64,000 bases of DNA from Arcicella aurantiaca (GTDB lineage: Bacteria > Bacteroidota > Bacteroidia > Cytophagales > Spirosomataceae). Below the pieces are notes generated by a model, which was not told the origin of the DNA, searched no databases, and was given only the letters and a program-made list of their open reading frames with translations. The number at the start of each line of letters is the position of its first letter. The stretch's first letter is position 1. The stretch covers positions 1 through 64,000 of the forward strand of contig NZ_QGGO01000007.1 of NCBI RefSeq assembly GCF_003148625.1, written 5' to 3'. Below are positions 51,274-61,600 of this stretch, one piece after another. Both the position numbers and the translations under genes were made by a program.

Positions 51274-54150
51274 ATGATAGCGGTCAAAAAATTATTACTT
51301 ATCTCTATTTTTATTTGTTTAAATAATTTACTCTATAGCCAAATAAAACTAACATCTCCCTTAAACCGTGCGGTTTACCAACGTGATGGTGCTGGGTTTT
51401 CAAAAGTTACTGTGGCTGGGTCATATCAGCAACAAGTTGATAAGATTGAAGCCCGTTTTATTCCCGTTGCGGAAGGTCAAGGACAAGCTACTGATTGGGA
51501 AACAATCAAATTAACACCTTTAAATGGTAACTTCAGTGTTGTAAGAAGTGTAAGACAAGGTTGGTATAGGTTGGAAGTAAGAGGAAGTTTAAACGGACAA
51601 ATGATAGGTGGTGTTACTACTGTGGATAGAGTTGGAGTTGGAGAAGTTTTCATTATTGCGGGACAATCTAATGCGGAAGGAGTTTCATATATTCAAGGAA
51701 TTGGAGCTAATGACGACCGAGTAAATTGTTTTGGAACAGGAAATGACTTGGCAGAAGGAGGCTCTTCATATATTTCTTTGTCTCCATTTTCTCATGTTGA
51801 CCAAAATACCCGTATTGCACCGAGAGGAGCAAACGGTTGGTGTTGGGGTAGAGTTGGCGATATATTAGCCAGTCGTTTGAATGTGCCTATTATGTTTTTT
51901 AATGTTGCATTTAACGGAACAACAATAAATGCTTGGGCAAATACGGCTAAAGGAGGTTATGCCATTAATCCATATATTGGTGGAGTTTATCCTAATAAAA
52001 TGCCTTATCAAAATATGTCAGATGTACTGAAATATTTTGTTCCACAACTCGGAGTTAGAGCCGTTTTATGGTGCCAAGGGGAAGCTGATAACTATTTAGG
52101 AAGTACTAAACAAAATACCAGTCCTGTAACTTATAAATCTCAATTACAAACGGTAATAAATCAGACTCGTTCAGAATCTGGAAAAAATATAACATGGGTT
52201 GTTGCTCTTACCTCTGCTTCAGTATATTGTCCAGAGTGTATAGCTGCTCCTTTTGCCTCTTCAGATAACAATGTGCTTGAAGGTCAGAGAACAACAATTT
52301 TGGAGACCCCTAATGTTTTTAAAGGCCCAGAAACTGATGGTATTCAAAACCCCGGAAGACGAGATGGCGCACACTTTACGAGTAGCTTGCCTCAATTAGC
52401 AGAGTCTTGGAGTAATGCTCTAAATGATTTTTTCTTTCAATATTCCACATCATCATTACCAACCGTTATTCCTGATATAAACTATGTATGTGGTGATAAC
52501 AGAGTAGAAGTGTCATTGCCTGAACGTGATGCGAGTGGCAGTACTCTTAATAACTACGAATGGTCAAATAATGGGTTGTTATTTGATGCAGGGAAGTTTT
52601 CAAGTGAGCGGAAGGTTGTTTTAAATGTAGAAGGTGGAAGACAATATTTTGCTCGTTATCGTGATATTTACGGAAACGTTACTCAAGTACCAGCTATCGC
52701 ATTTGCAGGTAGTAATGTACCAAACTCTACTATTATAGCCGAAGGAGCAACTGATTTTTGTGAAGGAAATAAAGCAATTCTAAAAGCCAATAACACTTCT
52801 AATAATGCCATAATTTATGAATGGAATAATGGCTCAAAATCACAAGAACTTACCGTAACGACTTCAGGGTCATATTCTGTAAAAACAATTAGCCAATTTG
52901 GATGTCAATCAGATTTTTCAACACCTGTTGTCATCGTAGCGAAACCAGGCCCTCCTCAGCCTGTTATTTCTGCCAATGCTTCAACTGTTTTTTGTGCAGA
53001 TACCAATGTTGTACTGACCTCATCTAACCAAGATGCTGTGAGCTATATTTGGAGTAATGGAACAACTAATAGAGCTTTGAAAGTAAATACAACAGGAAGT
53101 TTTAAGGTGAAATCAGTGAATAGTCAAGGATGTACTTCTATTGAATCTAACGAAGTAAAAGTAACCGTAAACCCATTGCCTGCCACACCGAGTATTGTGC
53201 CAAATGGCTCAACAACTTTTTGTGCAGATACAAGTGTTGTACTTACTTCTTCTAATCAAGATGCAGTATCTTACCGTTGGAATACAGGATTGCTAACAAG
53301 AAGTATTACGGTTAAAAATGCAGGAGATTATAGTGTAAAGACCATTGATAAAAATGGTTGTGTATCCAAATCATCCATTTTAACAAATATTAAAGTAAAC
53401 GCTTTGCCTCCTGTACCAACCATTTCAAGTACCAAAGACACTGTACTTTGTCAGGGAGATAATACTATTCTGCAAATGAATTTAGTAAATGGAGGTTTCC
53501 CTTCATGGTTTGCACATCAAGATGGAACAACGACCAGATACAATTTTCAAAGCCTAAATGTGAATAAATCGGGTTCTTTTCAAGCATTCCAGACTGATGC
53601 AAATGGTTGTAAGTCGGCGGTGTCATCAAAAATGTATGTTTCGTTAAAACCTGTTCCTGCAAAAATTCAGACGATTTCAAGAATTAGCCCTTATACAATT
53701 GGTTTTAATGCTACTCAGGCTACCACTTATATTTGGCAATTTAATGGAACCCTCAGAACAGATGTAAACGGAAATGTCATTAGAATTGATGAAGCAGGGA
53801 AGTATAATGTAACCGCTAAAAACGTTTACAAGACTTTGTTTTATGGTGATAAAGTATGTTTATCTCCTGTTTCAGACGACTTTTCGTTTGAACTTTACAA
53901 TGACAATGGAATGTCTATTTATCCAAACCCAACTAAAGGGGAGATAAATATTGATTCAAAAATAGATTGGAGAAACTCATCAATTGAAATATTTAATTTA
54001 TCAGGTGCTTTTATTAAAAAAGGATTTGTATCAATTTTTGATGATGTAAAGAAATTAGATTTATCGGATTTACCAGAAGGTGAATATATGTTGAGAATCA
54101 AAACCGATAATTTTTATACGATTACCAAGCGAATTATCATTAATCGTTAA
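51274..54150 (+). CDS. secreted SGNH esterase paralogue with Ig-like repeats and T9SS type A tail
   Basis: The 958-residue product has the same layout as the preceding gene: signal peptide (1-22), SGNH domain with GQSNAEG (Ser132), WCQGE (266-270) and RRDGAHFT (Asp364, His367), then Ig-like repeats and a type A tail (SIYPNPTKGEINIDS...DLPEGEYMLRIKT). It keeps the standard D-x-x-H spacing. Two neighbouring repeats share LTSSNQDAVSY, also at DNA level (about 52990-53050 and 53219-53280). The 78-bp gap to the first paralogue suggests an operon formed by gene duplication. Polysaccharide deacetylation is inferred. Confidence 0.85.
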   Translation: MIAVKKLLLISIFICLNNLLYSQIKLTSPLNRAVYQRDGAGFSKVTVAGSYQQQVDKIEARFIPVAEGQGQATDWETIKLTPLNGNFSVVRSVRQGWYRLEVRGSLNGQMIGGVTTVDRVGVGEVFIIAGQSNAEGVSYIQGIGANDDRVNCFGTGNDLAEGGSSYISLSPFSHVDQNTRIAPRGANGWCWGRVGDILASRLNVPIMFFNVAFNGTTINAWANTAKGGYAINPYIGGVYPNKMPYQNMSDVLKYFVPQLGVRAVLWCQGEADNYLGSTKQNTSPVTYKSQLQTVINQTRSESGKNITWVVALTSASVYCPECIAAPFASSDNNVLEGQRTTILETPNVFKGPETDGIQNPGRRDGAHFTSSLPQLAESWSNALNDFFFQYSTSSLPTVIPDINYVCGDNRVEVSLPERDASGSTLNNYEWSNNGLLFDAGKFSSERKVVLNVEGGRQYFARYRDIYGNVTQVPAIAFAGSNVPNSTIIAEGATDFCEGNKAILKANNTSNNAIIYEWNNGSKSQELTVTTSGSYSVKTISQFGCQSDFSTPVVIVAKPGPPQPVISANASTVFCADTNVVLTSSNQDAVSYIWSNGTTNRALKVNTTGSFKVKSVNSQGCTSIESNEVKVTVNPLPATPSIVPNGSTTFCADTSVVLTSSNQDAVSYRWNTGLLTRSITVKNAGDYSVKTIDKNGCVSKSSILTNIKVNALPPVPTISSTKDTVLCQGDNTILQMNLVNGGFPSWFAHQDGTTTRYNFQSLNVNKSGSFQAFQTDANGCKSAVSSKMYVSLKPVPAKIQTISRISPYTIGFNATQATTYIWQFNGTLRTDVNGNVIRIDEAGKYNVTAKNVYKTLFYGDKVCLSPVSDDFSFELYNDNGMSIYPNPTKGEINIDSKIDWRNSSIEIFNLSGAFIKKGFVSIFDDVKKLDLSDLPEGEYMLRIKTDNFYTITKRIIINR

Positions 54151-54293
54151 AATGACATACTAATAGCCAAATGCTTAAATGCTTAATAATTGTAAGTAAT
54201 AGGACAAAGTAAAGTGTCATTCTGATATTTCATAAATAATTGATAATTAAGCTCATGATAATATCCTAATACCTAAATCCCAATTCCTACTTA

Positions 54294-54707
54294 ATGGAAG
54301 ATACCACGAATTTAAAATTAGACGTAAAACGCTCGAAATTTCAAGCGATGGGTGAGGCAAGATGCCCGCAATGTAGAGAAGGAAAAATGTTTAAATATCC
54401 TTTTTGGCGAGTAGATAAATTCTCGGAAATGAATAAAAACTGCCCAGTTTGTGATTTGAAGTTTGAGGTTGAACCGGGTTTTTGGTATGGAGCAATGTTT
54501 GTGAGTTATGCCAATACAGTGGCTTTATTGGTAGTTTTGGGTGTGGCAGTTTTCTATATTTTCAATGACCCTCCCGTCATGTATTATATCTTACCGATTA
54601 CAGTTTTATCGGTAGCTATTGTACCTTTTAATTTTAGAATTTCGAGAGCCGTTTTTTTACATTTATTTGGCTTCATAAAATATAAACCAGATAGCAAAAA
54701 CGCTTAG
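54294..54707 (+). CDS. DUF983 membrane protein
   Basis: The 137-residue product has two zinc-ribbon-like cysteine pairs (CPQCREGKMF and CPVCDLKFE), the DUF983 signature, then EPGFWYGAMFVSYANTVALL and two transmembrane helices (about 66-85 and 93-112). The function is unknown. It follows the esterase paralogues by 143 bp. Its end overlaps the opposite-strand small gene at 54704 by a few bases. Confidence 0.88.
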   Translation: MEDTTNLKLDVKRSKFQAMGEARCPQCREGKMFKYPFWRVDKFSEMNKNCPVCDLKFEVEPGFWYGAMFVSYANTVALLVVLGVAVFYIFNDPPVMYYILPITVLSVAIVPFNFRISRAVFLHLFGFIKYKPDSKNA

Positions 54708-54913
54708 TCTGCGATTTCCAAAATGGCTATTACTGTTTCAGAAACGGCATGAATGTCTTTGATTGTTTCAATTTCATTTCCGTTTAAAGTGACATAGTAA
54801 TAGCCATTTTTTAGATGAAATACCTTCACTTTCCCTTTTTCATTCTTGAAAATTACTTTATCTCCTTCTGTTAAAGTTTGTAAGCTATTCTTGATATTTT
54901 GTTGAGTAAGCAT
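54704..54913 (-). CDS. small protein of unknown function
   Basis: The 69-residue product has strand-turn-strand features (KVIFKNEKGKVKVFHLKNGY, YVTLNGNEIETIKDIHAVSE) like a small SH3-type or Hfq-unrelated beta domain, but no family is recognised. The start codon at 54911-54913 and the complete frame support a gene. It is convergent with the DUF983 gene and lies downstream of ileS on the same strand only in the sense of strand; a separate promoter is likely. Confidence 0.5.
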   Translation of the reverse strand: MLTQQNIKNSLQTLTEGDKVIFKNEKGKVKVFHLKNGYYYVTLNGNEIETIKDIHAVSETVIAILEIAD

Positions 54914-55043
54914 ATTTTCGCTTAGTATAATATAATTTTATCCTTCAAAAATAATCCCACAATAAACGTATTATTGTGGGATTGGTAATTTTTTATAATT
55001 GACGATTGGTAACCATTAACTAATCACCAATCACCAGTAATTT

Positions 55044-58000
55044 TTACACAACTGCAATTTTAGCGACTAAAGTCAATTCTTCAAACTCAATCTCCTGACC
55101 GTCTGATAATTCTGATACGATTTCCAAAGACAATGCTTGAACTTCTTGACTGATAAAGTCTTTAAATTCCCTCACACCTTCCGAAACCTCTGCATCGGTA
55201 TCTAATAATTGGATACTGATTTTATCCGTCACCTCAAAACCTGAGTCTTTACGTAAATTTTGAATACGATTTACAAAATCACGTGCGATACCCTCTTGCT
55301 TCAATTCAGGCGTGATGGTAATGTCCAAAGCTACCGTAATGTCATTATCTTTTGCAGATAAATAACCCGGTAAATCTTCTGTCAAAATTTCAACCTCTGC
55401 CTTCGTGATTTGGTATGAAGTATCTGGAATTAAGTATGAATCGGTTTGTTCTAATTGAGCAATTGCTTCGTTGGTCATTGCCAAAATTCCATCAGCAACG
55501 GCTTTCATTTCTTTTCCAAATTTTGGTCCTAAAGCCTTGAAATTTGGTTTCACTTTCTTCGATAATACACCCGAAGCATCATCTAAATACTCAATCGCTT
55601 TGATGTTTACTTCTGTTTTAATCAAATCTTCTACCGAACGGATTTGCTCACGAGTTTTTTCGCTTAAAATAGGAATCAAAATCTTACTCAATGGCTGACG
55701 AACCTTGATTCTATTGGTTTTACGGATTGAGTGAACCAATGAACAAATGCGTTGAGCCAAGTCCATTGAAGTTTCTAAATCAAGATTAATCCAAGCTTCT
55801 TGGGCTTTCGGGAAGTCCGTTAAATGAACAGATTGATTAGTATCTTCTGTCAAATTTCTGAATAACCAATCGCCATAAAACGGAGCAACTGGCGACATCA
55901 ATTGAGCAACGGTTTTCAAACAATAAGCCAATGTTTCATAAGCTGATTGTTTGTCTGGCGTAACTTCTCCTTGCCAGAAACGTCTTCTGCCCAAACGCAC
56001 ATACCAGTTAGAAAGATGGTCGCAAACAAAATCTTGGATAGCTCGTCCTGCTTTGGTTGGTTCGTAGGTTTCATAAGACTCGTCCACTTCTTTTATCAAA
56101 GTCTGTAATTTTGATAAAATCCATTTGTCCAATTCCGTTGCGATGCTCAAATCAATATTTCCTGTTGGCGTATAGCCATCAAGATTAGCGTATAAAGCAA
56201 AGAAATTGTAAGTATTCGTCAATGTTCCGAAGAACTTATTTCTAACCTCTGTGATGCCCGCCAAATCAAATTTGAGATTATCCCAAGGCTGTGCATTCGT
56301 AATCATGTACCAACGAGTTGGGTCAGCACCGTATTTCTTCAAGGTATCGAATGGGTCAATGGCATTGCCCAAACGTTTAGACATTTTGTTACCATTTTTG
56401 TCCAAAACCAATCCCGTAGAAACTACGTTTTTGAAGGCAACCGAATCAGCAACCATCGTAGAAATAGCATGAAGGGTAAAGAACCAACCACGAGTTTGGT
56501 CAACGCCTTCCGAGATAAAATCGGCTGGATATGATTGGTGAAAAACCTCCTGATTTTCAAATGGATAATGCCACTGTGCAAAAGGCATTGCACCAGAGTC
56601 AAACCAAACGTCAATCAGGTCTAATTCACGAGTCATCAATTGTCCAGAAGCTGAAACCATGTAAACTTCATCAACATAAGGACGGTGTAAATCATGATTT
56701 CCAGATTCAACTTTTGCGATAAACGCTTCGTTTTTAGTACGTTGTTCAGCAGATAAAACATCATCTTTCAAAGCGTGTTTTACCGCATTTACTAATTCTT
56801 CAACTGAACCAATACAAATTTCTTCGTCTCCATTTTCAGTTCTCCAAATTGGCAATGGCGTTCCCCAGTATCTTGAACGAGATAAATTCCAGTCCACCAA
56901 GTTTTCTAACCAGTTGCCAAAACGCCCCGTTCCCGTTGATTCTGGTTTCCAGTTGATGGTATTATTTAAAGCAATTAATTTATCTTTAACGGCTGTTGTA
57001 CGGATAAACCAAGAGTCTAAGGGATAGTATAAAACGGGCTTATCAGTTCTCCAGCAATGTGGATAAGGGTGGTCAAATTTCTGCACATTGAAAGCACGGT
57101 TTTCCGTTTTCAATTTGATAGAAATTCTTTCATCAACCGATAAATATTTGTCTCTATTTTGTTTTTCACGCTCAACCTCTTTCTCTTCGTCAGTCAAGTA
57201 CGCTTCTTTTACATATTCAAGAGCAAAATCTGTAACCTCCGCCACAAAACGACCTCTACGGTCAACCAAAGGCATTTCTTTACCACTTTCGTCTTTTACT
57301 AAGATTGCAGGAATACCATTTTGAGCAGCAACACGGAAGTCGTCCGCACCAAAAGTAGGAGCAGTATGAACAACGCCTGTACCGTCTTCTGTGGTAACGA
57401 AATCACCAATAATTACTCTGAATGCGGCACTTTCTGGCTGAACATAAGGCATTAATTGCTCATATTCAATTCCTTCTAAATGTGAACCTTTACAAGTAGA
57501 AAGGATTGTCCAAGGAATGATTTTATCACCATCTTTATAAGTGGCAAAATCACCATCTTTTCCTTTTTCGTTGAAATATTTACCAATTAAGTCTTTGGCA
57601 AGAATAACATTTACAGGTAAAAAAGTATATGGATTGTACGTTTTTACGAGTGCGTATTCAATGTTTTTACCAACGGTTAAAGCAGTATTTGATGGTAAAG
57701 TCCAAGGCGTAGTCGTCCAAGCTAAGATAAATAACTCGGCAGCATCACTTTGTAAATCATCAAATAAAAAGGCAGATTTTCCTGTATGTTTCACCTTAAA
57801 CTGAGCCGTCATCGAAGTATCTTTTACCTCACGATAACAACCCGGTTGGTTTAGTTCGTGAGATGAAAGTCCAGTTCCCGCTGCTGGCGAATATGGCTGA
57901 ATGGTATAACCTTTATACAATAATCCTTTTTTGTATAATTGTTGTAAAAGATGCCAAACCGACTCAATATAGTTGTTTTCGTAAGTGATGTACGGATTCT

Positions 58001-58433
58001 CTAAGTCCACCCAATAGCCCATTTTTTCTGTTAAATCATTCCACTGGTCAGTGAATTTCATGACAGTCTCACGGCATTTTTGGTTGTACTCTTCAACGGT
58101 AATTTTCTTACCAATGTCTTCTTTGGTAATTCCTAATTCTTTTTCAACCTGTAATTCTACGGGTAGTCCGTGCGTATCCCAACCGCCTTTGCGTTTTACT
58201 TGCTTGCCTTTTAAGGTTTGGTAACGGCAAAAAATATCCTTGATAGCACGAGCCATCACGTGGTGAATACCGGGTGTTCCGTTGGCTGATGGTGGCCCTT
58301 CGTAGAAAGTAAAAGTAGGATTTCCCTCACGGGTTTCGATAGATTTTTGGAAGACATTTTCGTCCTGCCAAAATTTCAAGATTTCGTCTGCAACTTGAGC
58401 GTAATCAAGGTTTTTATATTCTTTAAAATTCAC
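55044..58433 (-). CDS. ileS: isoleucine-tRNA ligase, eukaryote-like (type 2)
   Basis: IleRS charges tRNA-Ile and edits misacylated valine. The 1129-residue product has the HIGH-equivalent GIHH (55-58) in PPSANGTPGIHHVMAR, an editing domain with GDFVTTEDGTGVVHTAPTFG, and the KMSKR motif near residue 680 in NGNKMSKRLGNAIDP. The long C-terminal part and overall length match the eukaryote-like type 2 enzymes common in Bacteroidota, which tend to be resistant to mupirocin; that is family knowledge. A promoter candidate is at 58506-58536. Confidence 0.96.
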   Translation of the reverse strand: MNFKEYKNLDYAQVADEILKFWQDENVFQKSIETREGNPTFTFYEGPPSANGTPGIHHVMARAIKDIFCRYQTLKGKQVKRKGGWDTHGLPVELQVEKELGITKEDIGKKITVEEYNQKCRETVMKFTDQWNDLTEKMGYWVDLENPYITYENNYIESVWHLLQQLYKKGLLYKGYTIQPYSPAAGTGLSSHELNQPGCYREVKDTSMTAQFKVKHTGKSAFLFDDLQSDAAELFILAWTTTPWTLPSNTALTVGKNIEYALVKTYNPYTFLPVNVILAKDLIGKYFNEKGKDGDFATYKDGDKIIPWTILSTCKGSHLEGIEYEQLMPYVQPESAAFRVIIGDFVTTEDGTGVVHTAPTFGADDFRVAAQNGIPAILVKDESGKEMPLVDRRGRFVAEVTDFALEYVKEAYLTDEEKEVEREKQNRDKYLSVDERISIKLKTENRAFNVQKFDHPYPHCWRTDKPVLYYPLDSWFIRTTAVKDKLIALNNTINWKPESTGTGRFGNWLENLVDWNLSRSRYWGTPLPIWRTENGDEEICIGSVEELVNAVKHALKDDVLSAEQRTKNEAFIAKVESGNHDLHRPYVDEVYMVSASGQLMTRELDLIDVWFDSGAMPFAQWHYPFENQEVFHQSYPADFISEGVDQTRGWFFTLHAISTMVADSVAFKNVVSTGLVLDKNGNKMSKRLGNAIDPFDTLKKYGADPTRWYMITNAQPWDNLKFDLAGITEVRNKFFGTLTNTYNFFALYANLDGYTPTGNIDLSIATELDKWILSKLQTLIKEVDESYETYEPTKAGRAIQDFVCDHLSNWYVRLGRRRFWQGEVTPDKQSAYETLAYCLKTVAQLMSPVAPFYGDWLFRNLTEDTNQSVHLTDFPKAQEAWINLDLETSMDLAQRICSLVHSIRKTNRIKVRQPLSKILIPILSEKTREQIRSVEDLIKTEVNIKAIEYLDDASGVLSKKVKPNFKALGPKFGKEMKAVADGILAMTNEAIAQLEQTDSYLIPDTSYQITKAEVEILTEDLPGYLSAKDNDITVALDITITPELKQEGIARDFVNRIQNLRKDSGFEVTDKISIQLLDTDAEVSEGVREFKDFISQEVQALSLEIVSELSDGQEIEFEELTLVAKIAVV

Positions 58434-58505
58434 GATTTATCAGTTATCAGTAAATAGTTTCAAATTCTACATTTTCAATAAAAAAGCATTTATTAAAAAT
58501 GACTG

Positions 58506-58536
58506 CAAAATTACGATAAACCAAGGGATTTGGAAA
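58506..58536 (-). promoter_or_regulatory. promoter candidate for ileS
   Basis: On the minus strand TTTC (58533-58536), 19 nt, and TAATTTTG (58506-58513) match the consensus but for one -33 base. The leader to the ATG at 58433 is about 66 nt. Confidence 0.55.
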
Positions 58537-58699
58537 GAAATGAATCAAGAAAAGGAAAATCACTTAGCTTTAGTTGATTTGCTTACGTATTAAAATTCAG
58601 GTTTTTACTACCGTTTAATAAATGCGTTTGAGTGTTATGCGTGCTATTTCTTTTTCTTTGTACTTATAATTCTTTATTGTTCAGAAAATTAATAACTCC

Positions 58700-61600
58700 A
58701 TGCTTAAACGTCTATTGTTATTCTTACCCTTGTTAATACTTTTTTGTCACACTGTTGTATCTCAAAGTATTTCTTCTAATTCTCCATTATGTACCGATAA
58801 CTCTCCAACGCTTGAGCTAAAAGCATCGGGAGGAAGTACATACGCTTGGTCGGGACCCAATAATTTCACTTCTAATCTGCAAAATCCAACGATTAGCAAG
58901 GCAACAGCTTTAAATGCTGGTACTTATACTTGCTTGGTAGATGGGAAAACTACCTTGACTACGGTGGTTAAGGTTGGGAAATATCCCTTTGCGTGGTATG
59001 CTTATGGGTATGTTTATGGTTCTGTTCTCAATGTTTATACTTACACGGATGGCTCTTATGAATCCAATTTATTTTCATTTAATTGGACGGGACCAAATGG
59101 TTTTACAAGTAAAAATTCGTATAATAATCTTACCAATGCTAACAAAAATATGCAGGGGACTTATACGATTAATGTGAAGGACGAATTTGGTTGTAGTAGT
59201 GCTGCCAGCTATAATGTACAATTTAGTAATCCTGAATGTCCTTATATTCCTTATATAGCGGCTGTTTCAAACACAACAACAAATACTTGGAGTACAACAT
59301 CAACAGGAACAACGATGATTGATGTTTGTGAAGGTTCATTAATGACGATGAAAACTGATACTTTAGGTTGGGGGAAAGTCTCAATACAATGGTATAAAGA
59401 TGATAAAGCCATAGCGAATGCCAACACTTTAAATCTAAATGCTAATTCAGAAGGGGTGTATTATGTCAATATTGTAAAAGGAACTTGTTCTTACAACAGT
59501 TATAAGGTTCAGATAAAATATACTTCTCCATCATTGTATATCTCATCTCGTTCAGGAAATGCAAGTGAAAATAGTATTTGTAAAAATGATGGATATACCA
59601 ATCTTTATGCAAGTTTGAACCGTAGCTTTCATGCTGATAGTCAAACATATCAGTGGTATAAAGATGGTGTAGCTTTAGGAAATGGAAGACAAAATAATTT
59701 ATTAGCTTCTGAAGAGGGTGTATATGTAGTAAAGACTAAAATGGCACAATGTGAGGCTATATCAGCACCATTTACGGTAAAGAAAGTGGATAAAATCGCC
59801 AATATGTTTTCCTTTAATGGATTTGCTACAGCTCCTAAAACCTTAAAACTGTGCAGTGAAAACTCTCAAAACATTAGTTTATATGGAGGTGGAGATGGTT
59901 CGCACAAATTATATAAAAATGGTCAGTTGTATGCTACATTTTCTAATTTTACAAACTCATTCAATGTTACTCAACAACCTGGAACGTATGTTTTAGAAAC
60001 AACACAGGGAGCTTGTTCTGCGTTTGATACCCTAAAATTGGAGTATGGAAAAACCCTAACACTTTTTACACAGAATAGCAGTTATTTCTCATCTTGTAGC
60101 AGACCTGTCCAACCTTATTATTACGTAAACTCTATTAGTGGCACACAGAATAATTATTTAAAATGGGAAAAAGATGGAGGAGTATTTTCAATAGGTTCAA
60201 GTTATGTATATCCTAATGTCAATGGTGTGTATCAATTAAAATACAATAACCCAACAACAGGTTGTACTGGAGAGTCTGAAAAAATAGCTGTAACAGTACC
60301 GCCTTCTACTGAAAGAAAAGCGTTACAACTTTATAATGTTGCCAAAAAAATACAACTATGTAAGAATATAAAGGGAACTGCTACTATTCAAGCAACTACT
60401 TCTTATACGAATGCAGTATGGAGAAAAGATGGGAAAATATTTAGTAGTGGAAATTATCTAATAAATGTATCGGAAGCAGGTAAGTATTGGTATGAATACA
60501 ACAATGGCGGATGTACTATTTACTCTGATACAGTGGAGGTTACAGTAGTTGAAATTCCTAAAATAACCATAACACAAACTTGTAATAAGGATAATACTGT
60601 TCAACTTTCTGTAAATAGTATAAGTGATGTAAAATATAACTGGTATAATAATGGTATTCCTTTGAGTAGTGGAAAAGATACAGTATTTACCACAAAACAA
60701 GCAGGGAAATATACAGTTGAAGCGATTAAAAATACTTGTTATGCTACCTCAAACGAAGCTAACGTTGGTATTTCTTTACCAGAAGCACTTTCGCTTTGTA
60801 ACGGAGATTCATTGAAGTTGAACCCTACGGGAGATGTTCAAAAGTCTTATGCTTGGTCAGGGCCAAATGGATTTACAAGTAATTTACAAAACCCAATCAT
60901 TGCCAAAACAATCAAGAAAAATCAGGGAATTTATACTTTAGAAGCAATAGATAAATTAGGGTGCAGTTTTAAATCGCAAACAAAAGTAATTCTTGATGAC
61001 GCCCCAGCCTTTACATACCCGTCAACCGTGACATTATGTGCAGGGTCCGATTTTATCTTTAATTCATACCTAACGTCTTTACCATTAACCGATACCACAG
61101 AAACAGTAGGTTATTACAATACCGTAACTCCCAATAAATATACATTTGGAGGAAATTTTGGCTTGTACAATGTATCAACGAAAGAAGCAGGAGTATATAA
61201 TTTAACCGTTAGTAGTTCTCAGGGAGCCTGTACGGTGAAAAAACCTTTTGAAATAATTATTAGTACATCTCCAGAATGTAAGAGTATATCTTTAGCCTCG
61301 ACGAGCAGTATAAAAGCCTGTCAGGGACAAGTAATAGAAATCCCATTTAGAACCACAGGCGTTTTTGTAACGGGGACTAATTTTAAAGCCTATTATATGG
61401 AGAATTACAATACTACGGATGGTATAAAAAGTAGAAAGGTAATTTTAGGAACAAGCAAGCAGAGCCCTGTAAAAATAACGATACCTTATTTATTTGATAG
61501 AGGATTTAGTATTTTGGTTGAGTCAGAAGATGGTATATCTTCTCCAACGAGTATATATGCGTACACCCAATATGTCAATAGCAACAGCATTGTGGATGTT

